A stretch of 64,000 nucleotides of DNA. It comes from Ciona intestinalis. Taxonomy: Eukaryota; Chordata; Ascidiacea; Phlebobranchia; Cionidae. The notes below the pieces were generated by a model. That model made no database searches. It was not told where the DNA came from and saw only the letters and a program-made list of their open reading frames with translations. Every line of letters starts with the position of its first letter. Positions within the stretch are counted from its first letter, which is position 1. The stretch covers positions 1 through 64,000 of the forward strand of contig NW_004190421.2 in NCBI RefSeq assembly GCF_000224145.3. Direction: 5' to 3'. Both the position numbers and the translations under genes were made by a program. Below, in pieces: positions 12,701 to 27,700 of the stretch.

Positions 12701-15700
12701 ATTAAAACGTTTTAGTTTTAGCGTTTTATAAAATAGTAAACCCGAATAGTTAAACATTTATATCGATATCAGGAATCGCTATAACTGTAGCAACATCGGG
12801 TGTTGTGTGACCGTTTACTTCAATTGCTCGTTTGAAAAATCGCTGATTTTATCGACAATTTCCCAACCGGGCCAAATTTGAAATGACTCCATTAAATAAA
12901 CAGATAAGGGGACAATCAAAACACCCAATTTTAAACCAATTTCGAAACTTTTGATATCTTTAAATTTTCGACGAATTTGAAAATTGGCGTTTGTGTTGGT
13001 GTGTGTGACGTTACAGAGTATTATGTGACGTCATGAATTGTATGCCTAATTCAAAAAGCGCTGTTTCAAAATAACAATATATTGTTATTTAGGAAAAATG
13101 GTTTATTCACTTTTATCATCCCATTTGGAATACTAGTAAACAAAGAATTTTTACCGAAATAATAACCGTATTTTTACGACACTAAAACAGCGTTGTTAAT
13201 TGTTGAAAACACGATCAGGAAATATGATTATCTGTTATCTTAACCCACAGTGCTATAAATATAAACATATGCGGGTGACATTACTTTAAATTATGACGTC
13301 TCAACGAAAGTTTTAAAAAACTGTTTTACTAAAACAATAAAAAATACGAAAAAAATCGGAATTTATCGGACCGCTTCGGAAAAGTTCGGATTCTGCGGCA
13401 ACGAGAGACTCTTCCACTGTCATCCGCCTTTTTCTGAGTTTTTCACCCCTAACGTTGGGGTGTCGGATGACTCAGTCGTCGCGTGACCCCGGGGTTAATG
13501 ACGTCACGGTAGATATGCAGCTTATGGGTTAAGTTGCATAAGCATGTTTGCTTGAAGGGGTAAATAGCAAAACTTACCACGAATGGGCACGTAAACAAAT
13601 AATGCAATAAATGGGCACGAATGTCTAAAGTGGGATATTAAATATATATATTTAATAGTTTTAACAACAAAATGTTTAAATTTGTGCTTCATTTAATATA
13701 TTTAAAGATTTTTTGTTTGTAGGGATATTTTCTACATTTTTTAACTTCTGTTTTTTTGTCAATTTTTCGTAAAGTTTCGTAATTTTTTTTCAATTTTTTA
13801 AAACTTCGTTACTTTCGAGGCAAGCACTCAGCAATTGGTTGTTATTCAAATATTCGCTTCAATACCAACACATGTGGAGCCTACACACACAACTGTACTA
13901 TATGGAGTGGCTAATGTTGATATACCTTAACCTCACAACGGTTCAAACTGACACTTCAAGAAAACGGTATGACGTAGCAGTGTTGCCCAAGAAAAATCAG
14001 TGTTGCCGTAATTTAAAAAAATTGAAAATAAATATCTTTTAAAAAGTGAGTTCAGACAAAATAATTTAAATGAAACTATTCGAACTTTTTGTGCTGTTTA
14101 AATTATTTTTTCTCTTCGTAAGCAAGCCTGCAACTAGTTCAAAACTACAGCTTCTTACCTAATTGTTTGTACGGTAAAATAAATCGTTTTACTTTTTTAA
14201 CTGTTTAATTTTTTTCCAATATTTTTTTAAGTTTTGTAAATAGCTCCCGAAACTACGCTCTGTTCCCGCGAGGATAAGTGTCGCATATTTGGCGGCGATC
14301 CAAACCACGTCTTGCAACGCAGGACAAACTACTTGGGAACTTTGAGTATTAGTGATCGGTTTACTGAAGCTATTATCCTCAAACGTGAGTGAGACAATTA
14401 TAAAACAAAGTTTAAAATATGTTCAACAACCATCATCATTGCCCCGCCATGCGAGGATAAATAAGTTACATACGTGGTAACTTGTAAGCGGTCACGAGGT
14501 GTATGAAGCAGAACACCCGCGTTATAACGACTGTTGTTGCCCCGTCATGCGAGGATAAATAAGTTACATACGTTGTAACTCGTAAGCATGAGGTGTATGA
14601 AGCAGAACACCCGCGTTATAACGACTGTCGTTGCCCCGTCATGCGAGGATAAATAAGTTACATACGTTGTAACTCGTAAGCATGAGGTGTATGAAGCAGA
14701 ACACCCGCGTTATAACGACTGTCGTTGCCCCGTCATGCGAGGATAAATAAGTTACATACGTTGTAACTCGTAAGCATGAGGTGTATGAAGCAGAACACCC
14801 GCGTTATAACGACTGTTGTTGCCCCGCCATGCGAGGATAAATAAGTTACATACGTGGTAACTTGTAAGCGAGCACGAGGTGCATATGAAACTGAACACCC
14901 GTGTTATAACGACTGTCGTTGCCCCGCCATGCGAGGATAAATAAGTTACATATGTGGTAACTTGTAAGCTGGAACGAGGTGTATGAAACGAGGTGTATGA
15001 AAATTCATTATTCAAGGAATTTTCAAAAAATACCAAGACGAGCAAAAAACGAGGGGATTCCCCTGTTCTAGGAACCAAATTATTATTTTTACGTTTTCAA
15101 ATTAAACCACCGTGTATGGGACTCGAACCCCTGGTTAACTATACGTCACATAACTTTATAAAGACCACTATGACGTAATAAAACTAACATGAAACTTTGT
15201 GGACAAAGTCGTAAAAAATGCGGACACGCGTCATTCAGACACCGGGTAAAGTCGTAAAATCGACGGAGAATCAACAGCGTAAAGGCCGCGGAAATGTCGG
15301 AAATCTCCGATGTAAATATTATTCGACCTACTTCGTTGTAAAGATATACGAGCTACGATTAAAACGACGTTTTGACATTTCGTTGATTTCCCAGACAATG
15401 TTACTTGTTACGTCACAATTGCATATTGTCGCTTTTTTTAAGTTTTTTGTTACGTATTCTTAAACATAAATATAGATAATATAACCCAAAGTGAACAAAG
15501 TAAAGTATTGACGTTAAAAGCTGTGGTAGGATGGGGTAAGATGAGACATAATTTCATGTTCCACTATTGTCTCAATAAACCAAGGATGTTTTTACAAATA
15601 TACAACTCGCGACTGTAAACAGCGTTGTTAATTGATTGGGAAAGATGGGATTTTATGTGCTAACGGTATCCCATCTTACCCCAACCTACTATAAAGAATA

Positions 15701-18700
15701 TATTAACGTATAGGAACATATAATGACGTCACACAGCATATAATAACGTCACACAATACATGATGACGTCACAGAATATATAATGACGTCACACAATATA
15801 TAATGACGTCACACACCTGTAAGCAAGCACTCCTGCACTCATCAGTTGTCGAATATTCGCAACATTTTCTTCCAACCCAAACTCCCTCGGTTTCTGGAAA
15901 TGAAACATTTATTTAAATTAATTTCAAACAACAACCATGGTATAACTCCAACTAATTCAAAGATTAAATTATTTTTTCATAATATTCAACAAAATTCGTG
16001 GTTTCAAATATTTTCAAAGAGAAATCTTTCAATGTTCGAAATTTTCATTTTTTAAACGTTTTCGCACGAATTTGTTTTTTTTGCGCGATGTTTATTGTTG
16101 TTTGATCGTTACGTCATAGTGGTTGTTATTGTTGTCACAAACAATGTAAAAGCGATCGCTACGATTTTTGTTTGCTTATTTTATTCTAAACAAAGTGTCA
16201 TACTTGAATTAGAATTGTTTTCCTAACAAATAAACAAACAATCGGCATTATGACGTCATAATAAACTCATGGGAACCGCTGAAAATAGAAACAATATAAA
16301 ATTAGCAAACAACCTATACAACATAGTAATTAGGGGTAAGATGGGATTTCTGGTCGTGTTTTAACAATTAACGACGCTCTTTTTAGATACGTGAGGCTCT
16401 GGTTGGATAATTCTGTAAATATCCGTTTGTTGCCACCAAATGGGACGATAAAATTGAATAAAAACATGAACCATCTTACCCCAACCTATTACAATTTAAT
16501 ATTGTGAAAGGCAAACGTTGAAGTATCACGCGGGGGGTGGGGTAAAGATTTGGAATCGGAAGGCGGCCCTTCGACTCTCTTGTTTGTCATGCGTGAAATT
16601 CTTTATGTCGTAACAAGACACACTGTGAGCTCACAATCCCACGACATGAATTAGCATTGTGACGTAATAAAGAAACAGCGGGGTATATTGTAAGGGCCTT
16701 AACTTTTATTTCTATTAAAAGTTTAACAATAAATATTTAAACATAAATGGCTGTTTGTCTGCTAGGTGTAGCGACCATGCTTATTTTCTTCCAATAAATG
16801 TAAATATAGTAGGATGGGGGAAGATGGGACACCTTTTCACTCAATTTCCCCCCCGCAGCACTATATATTATTTAAGTTAAGCGAGTTTTAACAACTTCTG
16901 TATCGTCGCTATATGCTGACTGACTTTCCGTTATTTTTCAATTCCTAAATCTTCACGACCGTAAACGAAGAGTCAAAAAGTTATAAAATAAAAACAAAGT
17001 GATAATTCATATGTTTTAACTTTGGTGTAAAATACAACTAATAGTTACCGGTTATGACGTAGATTATGACGTAGAACAATAGTCTGTATGACGTCACATT
17101 AGCAACCATAGCACACGGTATGCATCTAACGTATTGGGGTTGTATATAAACTAACTATGTCCTTTGGGAATGAACATAAACAAAGTAAAGGTTAGGCTAC
17201 CGATCTTACAGTGTTGCCGGGCAATAAATTAATTAGTACAGAAACCGAGGTGAGCACTGCAACTGGGAATCTAAGGTTTTTGATTCGGAAACACTGCTGG
17301 ATAGGCATCACTGGCTAAATACCTCGGGAGACCTTATGGAAGTTGCTTCCAAACTGTAGCTAAGGGTCCACGTTTATAACACAGCTGTCTCTAATGTTTA
17401 AAATAACTATATTTACATTCGTGTTTGGAATATAAACAAATTAAAGATTTCTTTGTTTGTTCTTTTTACACCGAGGCGAGCTACACTGTAGTGTAAACGC
17501 CGCTTAAAAGAACAAACAAAGAAATATCTACGCTGACCTGCGGTGTACCAGCTACCTATAACCTGACAGACATCTAAGTTGTAGCGATCATCAATTGACC
17601 AATCGCTCTTAACTTCAAACGCTACGCTGTCGTCGCTGGTCCCTCTCATTGTTACGTCATAATCAAATCACTGTCACCAGTTAAACAGTTAACTACATCA
17701 CTGCTACAATGCTACATAGTATTTTACACAGCAGCAAAACCACTACTATATGCACTGCTTTAATGTGGAGCAACAACAGATTTATATCAAAATTAATGAA
17801 CCTCGTGGCCGCCAAAGCCGGACACATATGTTATATGTATGCTAATCTCAACCAATGCTGCAGATGTGCGTGCCAACGTAACAATGCCCTGATTAATTAC
17901 TCATAAATACTTTTCAAATGAAATAATGGCTATTATGACGTCACGCAAGACTGAATGCTACTGCTGAAACAGCTTTACAGTGAAATCGAAGCGAAACTTT
18001 TTCTTTTCACGACTTGACGCCTAAATTACCTAATTTCCCGGCTGCACTAACAAATGTTCGCAGTTAATTTTCGCACTTTAAACGAACTACCGCACAAACA
18101 TTGCCTCTCAACCAAACAACATGTCACCGTTCACAAACATAGTACAGACTGACTGGCGGGCTGTACAGTTAATCCAGGTTTAACTGAAAGCTTCGATCCC
18201 TGAGGACCTTCGGTACCGTTGTTTAGTTTACACCCGCATGTTTATAGCACTGCCTGTACCCACATATTCATACACGTATAAACTCCGCGTATTTCGCGAC
18301 CGACCGCGCAGGTGCGACTAGCTTCTGTGTTGTCATAATGATCGAATTGTGACGCGTTGAAAACACAATCGCGCCAATTGAAAGGCGCTAAAAAAGCGTT
18401 TTCGCGATTCTAAATTTGATTTCGAATTTCTCACCAGCGAGTTTTGCACATTCTGTGCCACCGTATTGTGACGTCACAGATACAACACAAACAACATTGA
18501 AGCACTGGCGCCGGATATAAGGTGTCCTAGCCATTGTTACGTCACAATGATAAAACACGCCATAACACAGGTGATAAACCGTGCTTTGTTCGCGAAGAAA
18601 AATAATTTGTTTTTGTTCCTTTTGTTCTGAAGCTCATTGTTTGGAAGTGCGGCTCGGCAGCGAGCATATAGAGAAAACGTGGCGTTTTATTTCCGGCGGA

Positions 18701-21700
18701 AATTTATGGAAATAATAGAAACATAGACGTTGAATGCAATTTAACTTATTTATCCTCGCATGGTGGGGCAATGACAATCGTTATAACACGGGTGTTCTGT
18801 TTCATACACCTCATACCCGCTTACGAGTTACCACGTATGTAACTTATTTATCCTCGCATGGTGGGGCAATGACAGTCGTTATAATACGTGTGTTCTGTTT
18901 CATACACCTCGTGCCGGCTTACAAGTTACCACGTATGTAACTTATTTATCCTTGCATGGCGGGGCAACGACAGTCGTTATAACACGGGTGTTCTGTTTTA
19001 TACACCTCGTGTCCGCTTACAAGTTACCACGTATGTAACTTATTTGTCCTCGCATGGCGGGGCAACGCCAGTCGTTATAACACAGGTGTTCTGTTTTATA
19101 CACCTCGTGTCCGCTTAGGAGTTACCACGTATGTAACTTATTTATCCTTGCATGGCGGGGCAACGACAGTCGTTATAACACGGGTGTTCTGTTTCATACA
19201 CCTCGTGCCCGCTTACAATTAAGTTACCACGTATGTAACTTTGTAGGTTGGAAAATTGGAAAAAAATTGTTTGATCCGGAAACACTGGTAAAATATTGGC
19301 GGGCAACACCTCCGAACGGAATTAAAGTTTGACATGAGCGGAGATGACGTCAAATCCGGTATGAGACGTCACAATAGTGTTTGTGAGGTAACAATGCAAG
19401 CGAGCCATTAGCGTTTAAGTTGTCTATGGTCGGTTAAATATGAAAAGGGTCCCACACCTCGTACAGTGGGTCCCATTCACAAATACATACAACGTGTGTG
19501 AGGCGTTCAGTAGCGGCGGGCGGAACAATACGGAACCCGATTTTAATCTTCGCGGATGAATATGTTATGCCGTTACAACATTAAAGATCGTGGAGTAAGA
19601 ATGCAGATTTAGTGTTTTGAAAAATATGGATAGAATATACCTATGTAGGTGGCCAAAACTCAATACCCGCGGTCGAGGTGTTGGGGCTATTGCAGTGGGT
19701 AAGTATATAGGAACTTTATCTGCTAAAACTTAACTTACGGTTACATTTATACAAATACAAAATATATGTTCCTTAAGCGAGCCTTGAACCTCCACCCTTC
19801 TACAACATTGCACAGCGCATCCGCCACCTGCGCAAACGGATAACGCGTATAACGGAAACGATTGACGCATCGCGCTAACGAGTATTAATAAAACTGAACA
19901 ATAGATTGAAACAGGTGTATTAATCGACCAGGTGTTCGTAATAATGGGAGATTATGACGTAACACATAGGTTTATACGTAACAATACAATCTTTCAATAA
20001 CAAAAACACCTAACATGGACATCAACTTTGTAGCTGTAGTTTTGATGAAAGACATTCTATTGTATATGAGAGGTCCTACAGTAAGATACGCCATGGGACC
20101 TGGGATTTAGACCAGAGTTTACCAATTGCCTTATATTTTCTATTCTACCAAAACAGAGTAAACGCATTCACAAATAGACAAACGAAATTGGTTAAAACAG
20201 AAACTAATTTTGCCCTGCCTCTAAATTCGTATATACTTCTCTAAACACCAACTAAAAATCTGTAAAATAAAATCCGCTAGGTGGTAATCATGAGCATTTC
20301 TTTCAAAAAATGGTAAACTATCATAAAAAATCTACGCTGACCTGCGCTGAACAACGCTGGGTGTAGATATTTCTTTGTTTGTTCTTTTTACATCGAGACG
20401 AGCTACGCTGTAGTGTAAACGCCGCTTAAAAGAACAAACAAAGAAATTCTACGCTGTCCTGCGTTGAACAACGCTGGGTGTAGATATTCTTTGTTTGTTC
20501 ATTTTACACCGAAGCAAGCTACGCTGTAGTGTAAACGCCGCTTAAAAGAACAAACAAAGAAATATCTACGCTGACCTGCGCTAAACAACGCTAGGTGTAG
20601 ATATTCTTTGTTTGTTCTTTTTACACCGAAGCAAGCTACGCTGTAGTGTAAACGCCGCTTAAAAGAACAAACAAAGAAATATCTACGCTGACCTGCGCTG
20701 AACAACGCTGGGTGTAGATATTTCTTTGTTTGTTCTTTTTACACTTGCACTAACAACACAACACCTTAACACCTCACTACTGCGTCATACACGCTAAGTT
20801 GAATTATGACAAAATAATAAAAGTTTTCGCCAATTTTTGAGCTTGCCTTCATTCATGGCAACTGGCGCGTAATAATGGTCGCCCATACAACATCAAACGG
20901 TGTGTAAATAAACAAAACTACTCCAAGGAACCCAGAGGTTTCGTGACGTCATCGCGTGACGTCACCCAAGGCCAACCAATTAACGATAGCGATCTTTAGG
21001 TTTAACATCCACGCATTATGACTGACGATCATTTCAACATTTTTTACCCATAGCGTGTTTTAACGACTGTCGTTTTGCTGCTAATTTCCTTCTTTTCGTT
21101 GTTTTAATTGATTTGATCTTCGCAATCGTATTCGAAAAGATAAAAAAACTGTGTTATCTACGTTTGGTTGTCGCGTCATAATAAACAATGACGTAACAAT
21201 GAGACGACTGGTAGGTGGTGACGTCATTATACGGTTAAGACGTTGGGGGGTAACTGGGTTCAAGTCGCAGTGTTGGCGCTTTTATTCAAGCTTTTTTCGA
21301 ACGATATGAACATAGTAGTAATAGTTTAAAATATATTGTTCGATAATTATGTTTTCTCGTCTTTTAAGTTATTTGACATACCACGTTTGTGTGTTTAAAA
21401 GCATTATGTACAACGTTCTAGTCGATTACATATGGATAATAGCCTAATTCGAGGCAAAGCAAAAAAAATGGAGTTTAGACCAGAGTTGACCTATTACCGC
21501 AAACAGCCAGGTTGCTAAAGCGTGGACCCCACCAAATGTTAAACCATCTTAAACTTTTCCCATATGTTAGGTTGAGTTATCTACATAACAACGTACAAGG
21601 AAAAACAAGTTTACCAATTCCAACGAAATAAGGTCAAACTTTTCACCGAAATCCCCAAAATAAATAAACACATTAACGTTTCAGACACTTAAACTTGATC

Positions 21701-24700
21701 TAACCCTGATTAGCTGTTACGTCATTTTTAGGGATTATGACGTCATTATAGCACACGTCAAACGTCGGAGTAACTATGTCATGATATCACTTTATTTGCT
21801 CCTTTTTTATACGAATGCGAAATACGCTGTGGTGCAAAAGAATAATTTTAAAAGAATGAATAATTTTCAGATACACAGAGTTCAAATATTTATTGCTCCG
21901 CAGCACCGTCTAACGGCTGATAACATTTCGCTCCAACGCAGCTACTTTGACCCAGCATGTCAAAATAAGCATCCATTATTTATAAAATTAAGCGTTTATT
22001 AACTAAAAAATCGCTATATTTACTATATCAATTTAAAAACCTTTTTATGTTTTAATTTTTAAAAAAATTTTTTAAGCAAATTGAAAGTATCATATTTTCC
22101 TTTTTGAGTTTTAAATTATTATTACGTAATCAAATGAAATTATTAGAAAACAAATATATTTTATGACTTCTACCCTGCTGTAAAAGTGTTTTATTTTCGA
22201 ACCCTGTGTTGGGTGGGGGCAACGGAAAGTCAGTTCCTGTGGTTTGGTGGTTTGGGTGGCGGCTTCTACACCGGAAAACACGATGTGTTTAGATCGATTT
22301 ATATTTAACTTCTAATTGTTATTGAGGGTACGTGTGTGTCTGGTGTATATGAAGACACCCATGTTATAACTCTACAGTGAGCATGAGGTGTATGAATACA
22401 CCATGTGTGCCTGGTGTATAAGAAGACACCCATGTTATAACTTGACAGCGAACATGAGGTGTATGAATACACCATGTGTGTCTGGTGTATAAGAAGACAC
22501 CCATGTTATAACTCGACAGTGAGCATGAGGTGTATGAATACACCATGTGTGTCTGGTGTATAAGAAGACACCCATGTTATAACTTGACAGCGAACATGAG
22601 GTGTATGAATACACCATGTGTGTCTGGTGTATAAGAAGACACCCATGTTATAACTTGACAGTGAGCATGAGGTGTATGAATACACCATGTGTGTCTGGTG
22701 TATAAGAAGACACCCATGTTACAACTCGACAGCGAGCATGAGGTGTATAAATACACCATGTGTGTCTGGTGTATAAGAAGACACCCATGTTATAACTCGA
22801 CAGTGAGCATGAGGTGTATGAATACACCATGTGTGTCTGGTGTATAAGAAGACACCCATGTTACAACTCGACAGCGAGCATGAGGTGTATAAATACACCA
22901 TGTGTGTCTGGTGTATAAGAAGACACCCATGTTACAACTCGACAGCNNNNNNNNNNNNNNNNNNNNNNNNNNNNNNNNNNNNNNNNNNNNNNNNNNNNNN
23001 NNNNNNNNNNNNNNNNNNNNNNNNNNNNNNNNNNNNNNNNNNNNNNNNNNNNNNNNNNNNNNNNNNNNNNNNNNNNNNNNNNNNNNNNNNNNNNNNNNNN
23101 NNNNNNNNNNNNNNNNNNNNNNNNNNNNNNNNNNNNNNNNNNNNNNNNNNNNNNNNNNNNNNNNNNNNNNNNNNNNNNNNNNNNNNNNNNNNNNNNNNNN
23201 NNNNNNNNNNNNNNNNNNNNNNNNNNNNNNNNNNNNNNNNNNNNNNNNNNNNNNNNNNNNNNNNNNNNNNNNNNNNNNNNNNNNNNNNNNNNNNNNNNNN
23301 NNNNNNNNNNNNNNNNNNNNNNNNNNNNNNNNNNNNNNNNNNNNNNNNNNNNNNNNNNNNNNNNNNNNNNNNNNNNNNNNNNNNNNNNNNNNNNNNNNNN
23401 NNNNNNNNNNNNNNNNNNNTTTATTTTCAGTTTAAACATTGTGGGTCAAATGGTTGAGGTTCAAGGCTTACTGCGGCTACTTCAGAGAAGTTTTAGGAAA
23501 AGTTCTGTATGCTTGCTTATCCACACACTGCAATAGCTTCAGCAACTCGACGGTGGGCATGGGAGTGGCAACCATGGTAAAGTCATTCAAGTTCCCACCC
23601 ACGAGAATATAAATGACCAAACTAACCAAACGTCATGTCTGCTTATCCACACACTGCAATAGCTTCAGCAACTCGACTGTGGGCATGGGAGTGGCAACCA
23701 TGGATAAGTCACTCAAGTTCCCACCCATGAGGTTATAGTAAAACGTCACACAGGAGTATAGTGCAAAAGCTCGATAACTGACACGTGTATCTTCCATGTT
23801 AACATAATCAATCCACACCATTCAATTTAGTTGGTTACACAGCGTAGCTCGCCTCGGTGTAAAAAAAAACAAACAAAGAAATATCTACACCCAGCGTTGT
23901 TCAGCGCAGGCCAGCGTAGATATTTCTTTGTTTGTTCTTTATACATCGAGTGTAGCAACACAAGCATCCAAGCATGGCAGGGGAAGCTTCGCGTAAAGGT
24001 TGATTGGCATCGTTTGCTTCGCATTAGGTTTGTATGGTAGGGTGGGGAAGGACAACAAACAAATTAAACCTAAATTCCATCTCACGGTTCTATGAGTGCC
24101 GGTGGACCGTGCGGATGAATATGAACGCTTAATTCCCTATTTCCCGACGCGCAAGTATTGTTTGGATATTATATAGGGTGTGACGTAAGAATCAAATATT
24201 ATGACGTCGTAATTAGACTTTCCGCCGACGAAGCGACAATGGCAGGTATTGTTACGTCACAGATGATGGGACATGACAACACGATTCGCGGAAAACGTGA
24301 AAAATTGTCGTGGATTGTTTGTAATAAAGGGGTAGCGATGTTTTATTGTCATGTTAACAATGATTGTTCATTGTAAAGAACTACCCACTTTGTTACGTCA
24401 TAATACCTAAACAGAGACATTCTTATTTCGCTCTTTTTTTTATACCGACTTGAATAAATTTCGTGCCCATTAGTCCAACAAATTCGGGGTAAATTACGGG
24501 ACCCGTAGAACACATGGGACCATAGATTTGGGACCCAAATATAAGCAAAACAAATTCTATTCAAGTTTTTTTGGAAACATGATGGCTATCGTTGAGTTGT
24601 TTCTTCGATTCATTACATTTGAAACACCCAACCTCCATACAACTGTCATCTATATTATTGACACGTCATGGGCACAACCCCACGGTCACGCTTGACTGGT

Positions 24701-27700
24701 TGCAACGTCATAATAACGGCGTTAATGTCCCCCCTGGCTCGCTAAACGATTTTGGGGGTTCGTAAAAAATGTAGTTTTTGAATATGACAAACCACCGATC
24801 GTCGCTAATGGGTTGGCCAAGTTGACTTGGGTGCTTTCAAATATGCGGGTAATGGCGACTCGACAGCGAGCATGAGGTGTATGAAGCTACCATGTATGGT
24901 GTGCAACACCCGTGTATTAAACCCCTTGGTTTCCCACCCGAGGATAAACATGAAAGTATCTTAACTCGACAGTGAGCATAAGGTGCATGAATCGCCCGTA
25001 AAAGTTCGACACTGAACAGTAGGTTACAAAATTATCTTAACAAAAAACAAGTTTCTTGTAAACCGCACAAGGCAAACAATTGTGATGATAAACATACAAT
25101 ACAAAACAACAAGAAGAACAAGAACAAGCTTACCGTTCTGTTGGTTGATACAACTCCAGAAATGCCTCTGGAAATAAAAATCATCAAATAAATAGCTAGA
25201 TAAATATTTTGGGTAATGTATTGATTTATAAGAGGGGACAGAGTACATGAGGTAAATATAAATATATATTTGTCCCTCTTCTGTAAAAACACTGATAAAG
25301 TCTTGCCATATGGCAGACGTAATAGCATGGATACCATTAAATTAATCTTTTATACCGAAAGAGATAATTTATATATTAACTATATGCCGGGTACCAAGAG
25401 AAAGTCGAATATTTAAAATAAACGCTGGAAAGTTCGCAGTGATGACAGAAACATCGGTAAAATTAATCGTGTCGTTTATTCTTACGAGACACTTGTTTTT
25501 GTAGCAATATTGTTACGTAACAAAGCCCCATTGTTGTCATTCCGCTGTCGTTCAATTGTTTGGTAATAATAGCTAACAAACGACACGAAAAATCGTCTGT
25601 CGCAAAACTTTTGCTTCGGTTGTTTCGTTTAAAAGAACAAACAAAGAAATATCTACGCTGAACAACGGTGGGTGTAGATATTTCTTTGTTTGTTTTTTTT
25701 ACAGAAAAGTATTATTATATAAAACTTCACTATGATAATTGTTAAACAATATTCTAGGATGAGGCAATCGTGTGTTAACAACTTGGTAACTTATTTTTCC
25801 TCACGTGGCTGGAAAACGACAATCAATATAACACGGTTGTTCTGTTTCTACACCTCGTGCTCGCTTACGAGTTACCACGTATGTAACTTATTTATCCTCA
25901 CATGGCGGGGTAACGACAGTCATTATAACACGAGTGTTCTGTTTCTACACCTCGTGCTCGCTTACAAGTTACCACGTATGCAACTTATTTATCCTCACAT
26001 GGCGAGACAACGACAGTCATTATAACACGGGTGTTCTGTTTCTACACCTCGTGCCCGCTTACAAGTTACCACGTATGTAACTTATTTATCCTCGCATGGC
26101 GGGGCAACGACAGTCGTTATAACACGGGTGTTTTGTTTCCTACACCTCGTGTCCGCTTACAAGTTACCACGTATGTAACTTTGCGAGATTTAGACAAGCC
26201 ATAACGGCCAGATTACGTTCGGGTTAAACGAGCTTATATATATATGTGTGTGTGTGTATATGTATATGTGTTTGTGTGTGCTGGATGATTGAAAATAAAT
26301 GAACCAGTCGGCTACATTATATTAACGAGTTTATTTGTACTGATGTTGGTTTTAACAGCCGCGCTTTATTTATCACTTTTACTCGAGTGGTTTTCACCCA
26401 TGGCGTGTTTTAACGATTGTCGTTTTGCTGCTAATTTCCTTTCTTTGTTGTTTTAATTAATTTTTTCTTCGCTATCGTATTCGAAGAGGTAAATAAATTA
26501 TGTTTAGAAAATCCATTTTGGGTAAAATTTCCTTGGTTTAATAAATGGCGAAAGTTGTTTAAATATCAGCTGGTTCCGCGGTATTTAAAATGCAATAACC
26601 TGTGCTCAAGTATCATCAAAAGCTGTACAAATACAGCACAGTAATCATGGTACAACAGCAGTGGTCATGCTACAGCATCTTGAGCATTGTGTAATCACAT
26701 GCCGTATTATGACATCACAAGAGGCCTTAATACGTGATAAAGCCCAAAAAGCCGCGCTTTGATTTAAAATTTTGGCACGTGTTAGAATGGTTTTAGGTTA
26801 CATTCGCCAGGGTTTAAATATGAATTGATTTAATTACGTAGTAGTTCGTTGAAAGCTATTTATACGCGCGTGTGTATAATATAACAGCGGGGAAAATATA
26901 TTTATGCGTAAATTTACGCAAACTAACGAACAAAAAGTTTTAACAACTTAAGTTAATGATTGATTTTATCAAATTGTTGGTATAAACATTTTAATAAAAC
27001 ATAGGTACAAAAATGAATTAAGATTTAGGGCGTAAAATTATTTACAAATAAAATTCACTGAAAGTCGCTAAAACTTGGGCGTTTATGTTTCAGGAAACCG
27101 AAAGTTTGAATGCCTAAGGTTTATTTGAGTGTGAATGCTTTTATTGTAACCATCTAATATGAATGTACTTACACACCGATCCCATTAAATATTTATACAG
27201 ACAAGTAACGGTAATTAGGAGTTATGTACAAACGTTTTAATATTTAGTTTTACCACTTTAGCGTGGTTTTATTGACTGTCGTTTTTCTGCTAAATAACTT
27301 TTTTTGTTGTTTTAATCAATCGGTTTGTTACTGCATTCGAAGAGATAAATAAAATATAACAATGTTTAACAAATTTTATTTGATCTCTTCGGTTACGTTT
27401 ACAAATAAACATTTATATAAAAAAATGAAAACACGGGAAGTAGCTGCAAAACAACAGTCGTTATAACACGCTCAAACTGTTAAAATTTCCACTCGCTGGC
27501 GTGACTACAACATTTATTGTCTCAAATAAAATTAACTTATAAAGTATTACAGTAGAATAAATACAATGCATAACGTTATCTTACCAGCATCCTATCAGAC
27601 TTAGGGCAATGCATGGGAAGATACATGTGTAGTTGTTTCACGAAGTGTTTGTCCGTAGAATGGTAGATCTGTGAAACAATTTAAGTTGCACTGTATGTCA

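Larger units (their letters stand above)
10946..15816. other. RECK: RECK intron 5
   Basis: 4.9 kb with an approximately 90-bp element, linked palindromic MITEs, AT-rich stretches (13600-14250), the 14440-15005 array and the 20-bp array. No gene was recognised. Confidence 0.65.
15894..25133. other. RECK: RECK intron 4
   Basis: 9.2 kb with 100-bp units (18745-19235), palindromic MITEs, the 71-bp array with its gap, the 97-bp-unit copy and scattered TA-flanked MITE remnants. A CG-richer patch at about 18290-18480 is unexplained. No independent gene was recognised. Confidence 0.65.

Noticed and set aside
15105..15150. Possible minus-strand tRNA (B-box-like ggttcgagtccc)
   Set aside because: Only a T-arm-like segment is seen; no acceptor, D or anticodon arm can be drawn.
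17541..17649. Minus-strand frame MRGTSDDSVAFEVKSDW as a RECK exon or separate gene
   Set aside because: RECK exons 4 and 5 join directly in phase without it, no homology is recognised, and the frame runs into a MITE.
18734..19118. Open frames with [21 protein letters not shown]
   Set aside because: Translation of the 100-bp repeat in one frame; identical peptides appear at all array loci with no splice or start context.
22364..22901. Overlapping minus-strand open frames every 71 bp (peptides like [15 protein letters not shown])
   Set aside because: They are translations of the 71-bp minisatellite. The period is not a multiple of three, and the same peptides recur wherever the array occurs (38440-39356, 41812-42060).
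22831..23457. 208-codon plus and 192-codon minus frames
   Set aside because: Almost entirely runs of N across the assembly gap.
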